Of a stretch of 64,000 nucleotides of DNA, positions 25,553 to 37,300 are shown one piece after another. Below the pieces are notes generated by a model. The model ran no database searches and was not told the origin of the DNA. It saw only the letters and a list, made by a program, of their open reading frames with translations. The stretch comes from Anseranas semipalmata (taxonomy: Eukaryota > Chordata > Aves > Anseriformes > Anseranatidae). Each line of letters starts with the position of its first letter. The stretch's first letter is position 1. Location: NCBI GenBank assembly GCA_013399115.1, contig VXAA01006453.1:356164-420163 (forward strand). Direction: 5' to 3'. The translations under genes were made by a program, and so were the position numbers.

Positions 25553-28500
25553 GTGGATTTGTAAAATGTAAACCCAAAAAGCATTCATAGTTTAATGCTG
25601 TTAGACCAACTCATGCAGCCCCTACGCAGTGAGGGACATGAGGTTTCACTGTGTGTTGAGCTCAGGCCCTCGGGTTTCACCAAAGTCCAACTTCAATGAG
25701 TATTCGCTCTTGATTGGAAGCAGTGACCAGCCTGCCACATCCCATGAGGGTATGTTCCAGCAGTTAATTGCCCTCCAGCATAAAGATGCGGGCATACCTA
25801 GAAGTTGCCTGGCCTCAGCTTGTAGCCAGTATTTATTTTCCTGCTTTTCTCCATCAGATTAAAGGACTATGTAGCATTCTGCACCTTCTGTGTAGGTACC
25901 TGCTCACTATATCTATATTAGACTTAAATTTCTTCTTGGGTGGTTAAGGAGATTAAACCTTTGAATATGGGACTGCAAAATGTTTTCTTCAGCCCTAGAA
26001 GCACCCTGGGGTCTCCTCTCCACACATGTTCCTTCCCATCCATGGGGCTCACACCTCCATTTCCCCAGGTACAGAAGGGAAATCACCTGCTTCTGGCTCT
26101 CTCCTGCCTGTGCACTCGGCAGCCTGCAGCATCTCACTGAAGTTCCTGCTCAGATGTCCACTGTCTGTGAGCCCTGAATCCTTTTCTAAACCAGTGAGCT
26201 TCAGGATATTGTCAGGATTGGGCTGGTTTTTGTGAAGTCCTGCATTTCTTTTTCCTATCTATGCCACATTGCATCTGGCTACATAAAATCACTTATTTGA
26301 AAAAATCCAAACAACCCTTAAAATGGTTCAGTCTGTACAACGTCCCATCCTTGTTGTTAGTAGGACTGTGACACCAGTTTGCTGGTTTGTGCACGTCTCA
26401 TTTACACCAGCTTTGATTGGAGTCAGTGGGACAGTGTGATGTATAACAGGCAGAGAGGAGATCAGTTGGACCACTCGTTCTTCATCGCAGAGCCTGCAGG
26501 TCAGCCACTTCCCCCTGAGGTAAGGGCACAGCCTTGGCCAGACTCTGCTTACCAGCAGGAATTGCAGGACCATGAAGAGGAGGAGATGCCGAGCCCTGGT
26601 TGGCCTCATTAGAGAAAAGTCAGAGCAGGAGCATCACACTTTTAAAATCTAAGAGGAGTGAGATTAAAATGCATCTGTAAGTGTTCCTGGCACAAGGTGG
26701 CACAGTCGCTACACCAATTCCAGGGCATCTAGAAGGATCCTGAGCTCTGCAGTGCTGCATACCGCAGAGTCTCTGATGAGCTTGGCTGGTGCCTGGGGTG
26801 AAGAATGAGGAGCGACACAAGGCTTTCAGGTAGGGAGCATCAGGAGGGACAGACAGCTGCTGCCATCACCATCAGCCTTGCAGACAGCTCCCAGCAGAGA
26901 GGGCAGCCCAGGATGTGCATGGGCTCTCAGTGCTCATGGAGGCACGCACCCATACCGCTGTACAGCGTCATGCACGCTTGTGTACAGGGAAGCTCAGGCC
27001 AACTCCAAGCCACCTGCTCAGACACATGCTCCCACCTTGCAGGATGCCTGAAGCTCTCGTACAGGTGGCACAGCCCCGTTGGCTACAAGGTGAGAGCAGC
27101 CACCTCAATGCGAACAGGTCTGTGCAAGGCTGCACAGATTCATCCACAAACTGGGAAAGAAAGTCCCAAAACACCACCACATAGCTGGGAGTTCACTTGT
27201 TTTCACTCTGGCAATGAACAGGCCCCTATGCAACTCGCAAGGCGAGGGCAAAGCACAGCTCCTGGCTCTCCTGGGAGGTTCAGGCTGGGTTGCTTTTGCT
27301 GAAGCGTCTCGCTGGGTTTCAGCTACCCACGCCTTTCTTTCCAGCACCACAAAAAAGGTTTTCTTGACTGCGTGGCCTCATTTTGTTGTCACTCCCTGCT
27401 TAGCTCTGTCACACTGAGCCTGTGCGTATGCTGCTGTCGGAGCATTTGATGTTTTCAGACTGCTCTTCGTGGTGTCCTCAAAGCATTTCTTCCAGCCCGC
27501 TTCGGAGCCAGGTTCTGCTGCGCGCCCGGCCGATGGCACCGCGCTGGGAAGCGGCCTGCTCCCCGGGCTGTGAGGAGGAACCAGCTCATCCCAGTGCGGC
27601 CTGCGCCATGGCGGCTTTGTGCCGGGGCCTGCGGCTGCCAGCGTGTCTGAAGGACAGGAGCTAGGTGGCACGGGGAATGAGTGAGGAGATGCGGTGCCTG
27701 CTCTTCCTGGGGGGAAGGCAGAGCTGGCAGCAGGGGTGAGCCGGTGACTGGGGGAGTAGATGTGTGGTCTCCAAACCAGCCTGGGGCAGAGTTTGGAGAG
27801 CTTATTTTGGGTGCAGAACTTGGTCTGGAGCCCTGTGCTGTTAAAATCCCACCTGCGGCGTGGATGGACGTGTAGTTGAGGTCCTCCAGCAGGCAGGGGC
27901 AGGGCTCGGGCCCAACTGTCTGGTTTGCCTCAGTGTCTGTGCTGTCCCCTGCACGTGCCAGCCCAAAGCAGCCACCAGCAGTCAAAGGCAGTGTCTGCTT
28001 GGCCCTGGCCAGAGCCGGGGTGTGGAGGGGAATGGCCGTGCCCGTTGGTTGTGACCGCTGGGTGAGGTGCGCCTGGGACTGTGTAGCTGTAGGAGGTTTC
28101 TGCAAGGAGATTCATCCTATTGCTTTGGCTCTTTTGGATTTGCTAGCACCTTCCCAGAGGAGCAACATCTCTGCCCAGGAAGGTGCCTGGGGTGATCCAA
28201 ACACAAGCTCCTGTCTTCATGTTGCTCAGGGCCCGCACAGTGCCTGACAGCCACTTCAGGGTAAACACGGGCGCTCCTCCTGTCTGTATAACTAACTGAC
28301 AGAGCCTTTTGACTGAAGTATTCTGCAGCATCTGCAGATGCTGCTCTTCACTGCTCACCCCCACTTGTATCAGCACCACACCTGCTCTGAGCCCAGAGGC
28401 ATGGCGTTGTTAACCTTTGCTGTAAGGGGAGCCGACCACTTATTCTTGTTCTTTGCTCCTCTCCTGTATATAAATGTTACATCTGCAGTACCAAACCCTG

Positions 28501-31500
28501 TCTGGCAGACCATTTATTCTTTTTCACCAGTTGTATTCTGCAACTGGAGTTTCTCAAAGACTTTCTGATCATCCAAACAAATCACATCAAACAGTTTGAC
28601 TTTAGCAACTCTTTTTGTTGATGTGCTCAAATAATTCAGAGATTGGAATAGATCTGTGATGGGTACCTTGCCAGCCCGTTCCTTGATGAAGACTGATGCT
28701 AGCTCTGTAGTGGCATATCAGATGCAAGGAGCACTAGCAAAGATGGCACTTGCTGCAAGCTGGTTATATTGAAATGAATAAATACAAAGAAATCAGAGAG
28801 AATCACGTTCTTTGCTTGGCAAAGAGGGTAAGAGTGAGTGTAGCTTTTCTCTATCCTCCTGGCCATTTCCCAGGTTTCCTGATTTATTTATTTTTTGTCT
28901 TCATTTCTAAGAAATTAATCTCTGGATCCTTCTTGTCTCACTTTCCTCCGCATGTGCATTCATAAACTGAATCACTGCCTACTGAGCACTGCAGGACTTT
29001 GAAACCTCCCCACACCCTCAGCCACCTTTCTGGCCATCCTTTTTTCAGCACCTTTTAAAAGTGTTCCTGCATGAAACGAGTCTTTTCCTTTACGTCAAGA
29101 TGCAATCTTCTGGTTTCACTGTTACTCCCATGGCAGCTCTGGTATCATGTCAGCTCTCAACTCAAACCTAGGTTTTTGCTACTGTCAGCCCTGCAGGATT
29201 TCAGAGAAATCCAGCCTGTTTTTACTTTCTTCACACGCTAGCTTTCACACTTTGTCCATGGTCCTGGATTACAGGAGCAAAACTGGCATTGCTTTCCCTG
29301 GAAAAAGTCAGTCTTCTGCTTATCTTGTGGTTAACCTTAGGGTTGATAAAGCCCTAATGGCAAGTGAGGCTACTTTGGAAGATTTCACTTGATAGTAGAT
29401 AATGGTGAAAATAGCATCTGGAAAATTATGTTCCATGAAGGTAATTGGGAATCTGCTCATGAGAATCCAGCTAGTGGCACAGTGGTAGAAGATTCAACCC
29501 CAGGGATGGTGCCTGAACACTGATTCTAGAGCATTACCCTCTGTAAAAAGGACCGACATCCTTCATGTGAAATTTCACTTCAGACTACAAGATATGACCT
29601 CACTGGAAGTGGGACCACATGTGGCCAGTGAGCACTATTATATAGATGGCTGGCATGACCTGGCTTGGGAAGATTTTGTCTGAAATCCCTCAACCCTCCC
29701 AGCACAGAGTGAAGTGGTGTGGATGAATCTCCTGACACATCTCCATTTAACTGAGTGTCAACACCCCATACAGGAAAGCTTCATGGCTTAGAGAGTGGAT
29801 GTGGCTGGAAGTCAGAGTTACGAATTAAACTGCAAAGAAAAATGGGCTCCCAAACTGTCTATTTCAAAATACTGATGATGATGTAAGTGGTTACAAAGTT
29901 CCATGCCTGGCTAAGATAAGCTGCGTCGACGTGTGAGAACATGCGCTGCAGTTTTCTGAGGTGTGGGCAGATTCTGGGAAATTCCTTCTTCCATCAGCTG
30001 CTAATGGGAATATCAAAGAAATGGTAGATTTCTGCTACCCTTTTTTCCCTGAAGGTTTAATAATTTGCTTGCAGCTATGTGATTAAGCTGAATGCTGCTA
30101 ATTCTCCTAATGGACAGAAAGGATCAGGGCCTGTTTCTTGGTGTCTTTGCCATTTACTTCAATAATGACAGGATTCAGGCTAAAGCTGCAAAATCTCTGC
30201 CTTGTTTATCTTATGAAAAATATATGTTCATAGCTCTTCACAGTCCTTTAGGGAAACAGTTCGCTCACCTCAGTGCGATCTGGAGCCACAGCCTGCAGGC
30301 AGTTGCATCTGGAAGATGAGCGATCCCGACCTCCCAGGGCTAGTTCCTAGCTGCTTTGGGCTAGCTGGCCAGGCAGGTGGCTCCTGGCGTGGTGCTTCCA
30401 GCGGCTGTCCTTGCCCGGCACATTCAGTGCTGGTGCAGAGAGAAGTGTTAGAGGTCGGTGCTCTGCAGCCTGGATGTACCCTTCAGAGATGCACCAGGTA
30501 GCCTAGAAGCGTCAGTCGTTCACCCCTCAGAGCACATAGTCACGGAGCTCCTTTGGGTGCCCACGGGGTCCAGGCAATGCACTCGCCCTTCCTCTTGCTG
30601 CCTTGTGACTGTGCTGGGGTGTAAACAGGGCTCTCCTCAAAACCCATAGCCTCCCTGGTTTCCATTCACTCTGTAAGTAGCATGGGTTTAACCACTATAA
30701 GGATCCTGTTGTCTACACAGTGGCTTCCTGGAGTCTTTAGGTACACTGATTGGAGATGATTTATGTTAATCAAGAACGAGGCTAGAATAAAGCATGCAAC
30801 GTGGTCAAACCTCTCTGTGAGATAGAAACAGCAGAAAAAAGATATTTCACTGTTTAGAAAACTTCCGTGACACACATCTAGCATATCCGGTTGCTGTAGA
30901 CTACAGGACCGTCTGATTTCTGGTCTGCTTCCATCCCGTGCTGGTTCCTCTTGTTTTAAACTTCTTTGGGCTCAGTAGAATTGAGGCAGGAGAGAATGTG
31001 GTTCCTGATCTGCGAACCACACCAACATGCATGTCACAGCAGAATTTGACCCCAAAGTACATTACAAGCATGCAGATGACATCTCTTATTGATCATTGAC
31101 TTTTTAGCAGCTAAATTCAGGTCTGAGTTCTCTGGTCCTTCCAGCCATTGCCTGTTGGCTGAGCCGGGGTGCCTGTGCACGCCTGTAAGGCAAGCACCCC
31201 TGTGGCTGCCGCAACCCTGCGGTCCTCACCAGCTGCCCCTGCAGACCCCTGCCCCCTGAGCCCCCAGCCCGCTCGCTGCTGGTGCAGCGCATGTCAGCAC
31301 GGTCAGGGATTCACAGTAATAGACAAGTTCTTGCAAAGCGGCCGTTACAGAGGCCAGGCTCGAAGAGGAAACACGAAGTGCTGTGTCCATCATCACTTTG
31401 AGCTTGAGTGGTTTTATCCGTGTATCACTCGTCCACACTTTCTCACTTCAGCATATGCCCGCTGTACTCTTTCTATACTGAAGGCAAGGCTCTGAGTCTC

Positions 31501-34277
31501 CTGAGAATTCAGGGAAAAGCATCATTATAGCCTACCTTGTCTGCAGGCACAGGTATGTGTCTGCACTCCTGCGGTGCAAGGTTTAGGTGAGGGGTACTTG
31601 GGACTGCAATTTTGAATTTGGCTGCTGAACTAATCTTAGCAGCTGCCTATAAGAATATGCTTGCCAAGCCTCTGAGGCTACCTGAGATGCCAATAGCAAG
31701 TGCTGAGGTGGCCTGGCTTGGTCTTGGGGAGTGATAGAAGAGCAGGGGTGAAGAAGGAGGAGAGGTTCATGGGGGTGGAGCAGGGCAGCTCAGCCTGGGG
31801 CGGCAGAGGGATGTTTGTAGGATGGGAGCAGCACAGGGGCTGTCGGGGGAGCTGGTGCAGGTGCAGCATCCCCAGGTGGACTGTCAGGAAATGTTACAGG
31901 TCAGGACTAAGGGCACATTAGCAGATGCATGTGCAGGAAGGAAGCTTTAGTCCGTGAAATCATTTTCTTGCTTGCATGCACAGCATTCACTCAGAAATAT
32001 AAAGATAAAATAATCCCTTGGCTTTCTGCATGCTATATTCTTGATGTTTCATTCATAGCTTTATAGGCTTCTTCAAATATTCATGTATCATATCATAAGT
32101 GAAAGGGAGAAAAATACTTCTTTTGCAGGCTCAAAAGCAAATGGGAAAAAAATAAACTCAAATCCCAGAGCACTAGAATAGCATTTTTAAAAAGCATGAG
32201 GAACCAATGTTTTTTTCCTTCTTTCTCTTTCTCTTTTTATTTTATTTATTTTTTTTATTTTTTGTAATAACCACAGTAGCTTAGGGGCCCAGTAATATTT
32301 CATTATATTAAAGCTGAACACTGAGTTGACCCATTGTACTAGTGCTTGTAATTGAAAAAGGCAAAGTAAATTTCCCCCCATTGTCTGGAGGACCAGAAGA
32401 CCATGGGAGAGGAAGGAAGCCACAGCATGGAGCTGCAGTAGGACAGAGCTACAAGGAGCCTCAAGATTCACGCTGTGAGGAGCAGTGACAGGCCTGTTTG
32501 AGACTTGCAGACAAAGTCATGTGGAAAACACGAGACTGCATGGGCAGAGCAAATACCCCATGGCTTCATGAGGCTCTGTGGTACTGTACTCACTGTAGAA
32601 CGTATTCACAAATAGTTCCTCCAAAGGTTTTTGACTCTGGAAAGGAATTGACTCTGAAACATGAGGGATGCTCAGCGAGGAACCTCTTCATCTTGCCTTC
32701 CCATCAGTCTCCTTTCACTGCAACTCTGCCTGCCTGCACTGACAAGCCAGACCTGCCTGAGTGCCCTCGGTGTTTTCCAAGTACACGTGCACGTTAAGTA
32801 CCTATGGACACAGGAGGGAGGACACGAACAGCTGCCAGGCTCCGTAGCGACTCTGGGGTGACGTGCAGGGCCAATGGTGTTTTCTTGGTGGTGCCGCACC
32901 ACAAGGCTGGTCTTGCCTGGTCCGATGCCTCTTTGCAGCCTGCAGGGAAGGGTTTCCGATGGCGCGCGGGAGTGCCTGAGAGCCAGGACGCGGCATCGCT
33001 TTCCTGGCTCTGCCGCTGATGCGCTGCGCGACCTTTGACGAATTGCTTAGGAAATCACTTTCCAACCAGCGTAGATAAAATTAGGTACCTCTGTGTAAAA
33101 GTGCCTGCTTCTCAGAGGCCTGAGCCGGCAAGCCTGGGTAAATTAGCGCTTTTGGATTCCTGCCCACTTCTGAGTTTGCAAAATGTTCCCTTTAGCCTCT
33201 CTTTGCTGGTTTCACCATCTGTCAAATGGGGATGTTAATACTGACTCAGTCTTTGTATAGAGTTTTAAGCTTCTGAGACTAAAAGTGTGTGATAATAAGT
33301 GTTAGTAATTACAGTACTGTCATAGCATGCAACCAAGTCCTCAGAGACCAGCTTGCTGTTTGAAGGACAGGTAGAAGTCAAAGCTAAGGCACAGCGCTTG
33401 CCCCTCTTGGAGAGGGTTCGGTGTGTTTTGCTGTGTGATACCTTATAAAGACTGAACTGTAGTTACTTTGAAACTTGGGTGTAGACTGTGGCTTTCTTGG
33501 GGGGGTGCCTAGGAGGGACCCAGCAGGACGTTTCTTTGGGACAACTCTGGAAACGAAGGCAGGGGAGGGCCAGGAGGTCCCTGGCCCAGCCAGCATAATG
33601 AAAGTCAGGGTAAGGTCGTCCCTTGCAAGGACCTCCAGCCCCCTCTCCTCCCACCTCTGACCTGGGGGGACCACACGGTGACAATTATCAGGAGCAGCTG
33701 CACCCCGCTGCGATGACATGCACCGGCAGGCAGGCTGCAGCTGGGAGCAGGGAGAGCCAGGGAGCCCCCACGCCATGGTGCTCTGAGCGTGCCTGTGCCC
33801 CTCTTGGCACCTGTGGGGCTCAGGAGAGGCCAGGGCCAGCCAGGGCGTCCCTGGGGATGGTGCACGGCCGCGTTACCCCTGCCTTCTCGCGCTGGCCCTG
33901 AGGCCAGCCCCCATTTTATCAACACCTCTCCCAGACAAGGCTCTCAGTGAGCTGATGTTTGGGTTGTGTCAGGCCCCGATGGCAAGCGTGACTGTCCCCC
34001 CACTTCTTTCCCTTCCCCTCCCCGCTACTGCCCACCCGCATCCCATCCCTCTGCCTTTGCTCGGGGGGTTGGGGGGATGGTTTTCGGGAGCCAGAGCCCT
34101 GGTGCGGTGCTCACCAGTGCTCGCCAGCACCATCTCCATCTTGCTGCCGCGGGGTCTGCTCCCCAGCCTGCGCCTGGCATGCGGCCCCGGGGAGCTCGCA
34201 CACCGCATCCAGCCATGGCCATCGCTCACTGAACGTTGTCCTCTGCTGAACAGCTTCTCCTGCTTTTCCCGGTGGGA

Positions 34278-34343
34278 TATTAACTTTCTCCCTGTTTTCT
34301 TCTTTCTCCCTGTCTGTCTTGTGTCATTCTTCTCTCCACACAG
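34278..34343 (+). promoter_or_regulatory. Branch-point-like motif and long pyrimidine tract of microexon C
   Basis: TATTAAC (34278-34284) resembles the strong branch-point consensus, with its adenosine about 60 nt before the exon. It is followed by an almost continuous CT-rich tract to the CACAG acceptor. A strong, extended acceptor is typical of very short exons. Branch-point use is inferred. Confidence 0.5.
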
Positions 34344-34361
34344 CCCTGCTGCTCACCCAAG
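34344..34361 (+). CDS. SLC8A3: SLC8A3 microexon C (18 nt)
   Basis: This 18-nt exon is flanked by cacacag and gtaaga. Read in the phase set by exon A or B it encodes ALLLTQ (the first Ala codon is completed by the G ending exon A or B). Human NCX3 exon C as I remember it begins ALLLSP, so position and sequence fit. It is in frame and optional: A or B can also join directly to the exon at 41218. It falls in the FG-loop region of Ca2+-binding domain 2 where the family varies by splicing. It is far too short for standard gene finders. The flanking splice signals are strong, so I consider the call secure. Confidence 0.9.
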
Positions 34362-37300
34362 GTAAGACTGCTTTTTCTCCTTTCCCCTTCCTTCTCTGCC
34401 TCTGTTTCGTCCTCTTTGGTCAGCCCCTTCCGTTCGCATTCGCCGTGTGCAGGCGCAAGGGACCACCCCAGCTCCAGGTGCTCCATCTGGCAGGCTGGGT
34501 CAGAGCGATGTGTTAAGACCATGGCAGTGTCTGATGGCTGAGAGCCTTCCCCCGATTCCAAATTTCCCCCACAGTTTCAGGAAATGGCCCAACCAGGCTG
34601 CAAGGCAGATCCTGCAGCTCTGACCCTGGTTCTGCCCTCCCTTCGGGCAGCCCGTTCTCTCTTGATCACACCGCAGTGTGGTTTATGCCTCCTGTATTTT
34701 TCTCAGTCCTCCAATTCCAGGTATGCTTACAGTTCAATTTGCACTAAAGAAACATTTGTCAAAAGCTAAGGGCAGGGAGGAGCTGGCAGGTGTGCATGCA
34801 GAGTCGAAAAACACCCCATGCCCAGATTTAGAAGTTGTGAGTCCTGCAGTGGGCTGCAGTGCTGGTGGGGGCTGCTTGCAGGCACAGCTTCAGAACCCCT
34901 GAAAAGGGTTCTGTGCTCCTTCGGCTCACCATAGGCCACAGGATTCAGTAAAAATTTTTGCTTCAGGTGAATTTAAGGCACTGAGTGTGTATGTTCATAA
35001 CACCTGAGCTGTGCTGCAAACCAAGGGAGCGGTGTCTTTGCCGTGCAAGCTTCTGTCTCTGCGACTTTTAGGAGGATGCCAAATCTGCTGTGCAGGGGGT
35101 GGCCTGAGCCCACAGGAGACAGGGCTAATTAGGAAATTGCTAGTGGCAGGCAGAAGTCCCCAGCTCCCCAGATATCAGCTTAGGGTGTTTACAGAAAACT
35201 CCTCCGAGCAGTTTGGATGGCTTCCTTTGTTACTTCTTCAGGTCCAGGAGGACTGGAAATAAGTTGAGCACAGCCTCCTTCACAGTAATTTCATTGCTTT
35301 AATTCAGTAGCTGCCTAATTTGATCAGAACCTCAGGAACCAAATAATCTGTATTAAAATATTATAACTTTCTCCCTCTGTTGTGATCCAGCCTGATTGCT
35401 TTTGGCAGCTGTTACTGGATGACGTGGTCACCAGCTATGGAAAGCTGCTCTCCAGCTAACAGAGAAAAGCTTCCTCTCTGTCCCTGTTGGGGGGAGGTCT
35501 CTGGGGTGCCAGACACCCCCCCCCCCTTGCTGGGGTGCCCGTGGGGCACCAGGCGGGCGCTTGGCTGGGGTCTGGGCTGGCAGCGCTCGGCCCCGCTCCC
35601 GAAGCACACGCCGGGGTGTCACTCAGCAGCCATCATGCCTAATAAGCGGGGAGAGAAGTGACGTTCTCATTTAGTCCATGTCATGTTAGATTTAGGTTAC
35701 ACGGAAGCGCAGGAATCTTTGCGAAAACGGCTTTGTTGAGCGTTTCGGTGGAATCTGTCGGTCCTCTCCCTCCCGGAGCATCTTCCATGTCCCCCTGCTG
35801 CTGCCTGGCCCTGCTCCGTGCTGATGTGGTGTTTGCCCTTGCGTGGTATGGCTCCTGTCTCTGCAGAAGCCCTCAGAGCCTGGATGCGCTGCAGGCAGGC
35901 AGACGGGCCCGAGTGCCAACACGTCCCTTGGCCAAGCAGCCCTTCCTCTGGAGTAAGTCGCCGAGCCTGGCTGCGCCCACCCCCTGCAGACCCGTCCCTG
36001 GGAAAAGAGGGATGCGAATTTTACACAAGTCGATGTCACCAGGCTCAGCCGTGCCATTTGTCCTCACCAAACTTCTGCCAGACCCCAAGGCAGACTTGCA
36101 AGGCTGCAAGCCTTCCGAAAGCTTTCCTTTGCGAAGCGCCCGATGCCAGCTGCTGGGACTGCAGAGAGCTGGAGTGGTTCGGGGTGGCTGTGGGGGTGAC
36201 TGGAGAGTCAGACCTGGTGTTGTTTTACCTTCTCTGAAGCATAACCTTTTGTGTTGGCACCGGCAGAGACGTCCCTGTATACTCTTTATATAGGGAAATA
36301 TTTGATACGAGTTGTCCCTAGAAGCCAGAACAGGGCAAGTTCTTGGGCTCAGGATGTTCAGATCCTTAAAGGTATGAGGAATTATCACAACATTAGCTAC
36401 TTATCTACCCTAACTTCCACTTATTCAACCAGATCAAGGAAAATATTTCTAAATATGTTTCTTCATGCATTGAAACTCATGGGCCTACTTTCCATGTGCG
36501 TAGCTGCATGGCCGATGTCCACTTTGCAGCGGGAGGGCTGGGGAGCAGAGCTGCCAGCTGGCCGGCCTGTCAGGGACGGTTACATCAGCATCAGTCTTAC
36601 AGCAGAGCCAGCAGTGAAATAACGCAGAGCTCCCAGTCCTGTGGTTTAGCCGTGTGGTAGCCCTCCTCTCGTAGATGCAGTTTCCCAGTTAGCATTAAGG
36701 ACACTGGGGCATGTGTACTGGCTGCATCACGCCTCAAAGATAGCTTTCAGGGCTAAATAAGCAAACTCCTCCTGTTTTATAAAGCAGCACAGGCTGCATG
36801 TGTGTGTTTCTTTAAAGGGTATTTCAGTATGCTAACCTCCAAAGCCAGTGTGTCTTTTAGCCAGCAGTCTTCCCCAGTTGAGACTGACGGATTGACAGCC
36901 CTCTGGAGAGAGGAGCTCTTTCATGCTCGGTGTTTACTCTGTTTAGCTGGGATTACAATTTATTGAGCCACAACAAAAATCCCATTTTAATTGTCGTTTT
37001 AATTTCTTCCTAGCAGCGCAGTCCCCAGAAGGGGTGACCTTCATGCAGATCCATGCCCACTCTAGAAATGGATGGATACGAGATAGCTCGAGGGGTGCGA
37101 AATGGCCTTCATAGAAGTCTTTCATGAATACATTGCTGGTTTTAATCCAATTTATTCAGCAAGCGACAGGGAATACAAACCGGCCCATGGCTGTTTGGTA
37201 GTCTCGCAGCATTTCCTAGGTGATAGGGATCTACCTCTCTAGCAGTATTATGGGGCCTTGCCGTTGCCTGCTTCAGCACAAAAGCCGTGGAAATGGGCTT

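Larger units (their letters stand above)
24386..34343 (+). other. SLC8A3: SLC8A3 intron between exons B and C
   Basis: A 9,958-nt intron. It holds A homopolymers just after exon B (24403-24435), a UGCAUG motif at 24778-24783, a small AATAACAT-type tandem array near 25517-25552, CpG-dense patches at about 27480-27660 and 32940-33050, and unique sequence. The last 60 nt form the exon C acceptor: a TATTAAC branch-point-like motif at 34278-34284, a long CT tract, then CACAG. No coding exon was recognised on either strand. Confidence 0.85.

Noticed and set aside
27455..28105. 216-codon minus-strand frame in the exon B to C intron
   Set aside because: Proline/threonine-rich translation of GC-rich DNA with no recognisable domain or flanking splice signals.
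29465..29510. tRNA- or SINE-like A box (TGGCACAGTGG) followed by a B-box-like GATTCAACCC
   Set aside because: The two boxes are only a few bases apart, no cloverleaf can fold, and no tail or second copy was seen.
35658..36293. 211-codon frame in the intron after microexon C
   Set aside because: Cys, Arg and Ser-rich composition without domain features; GC-rich intronic noise.
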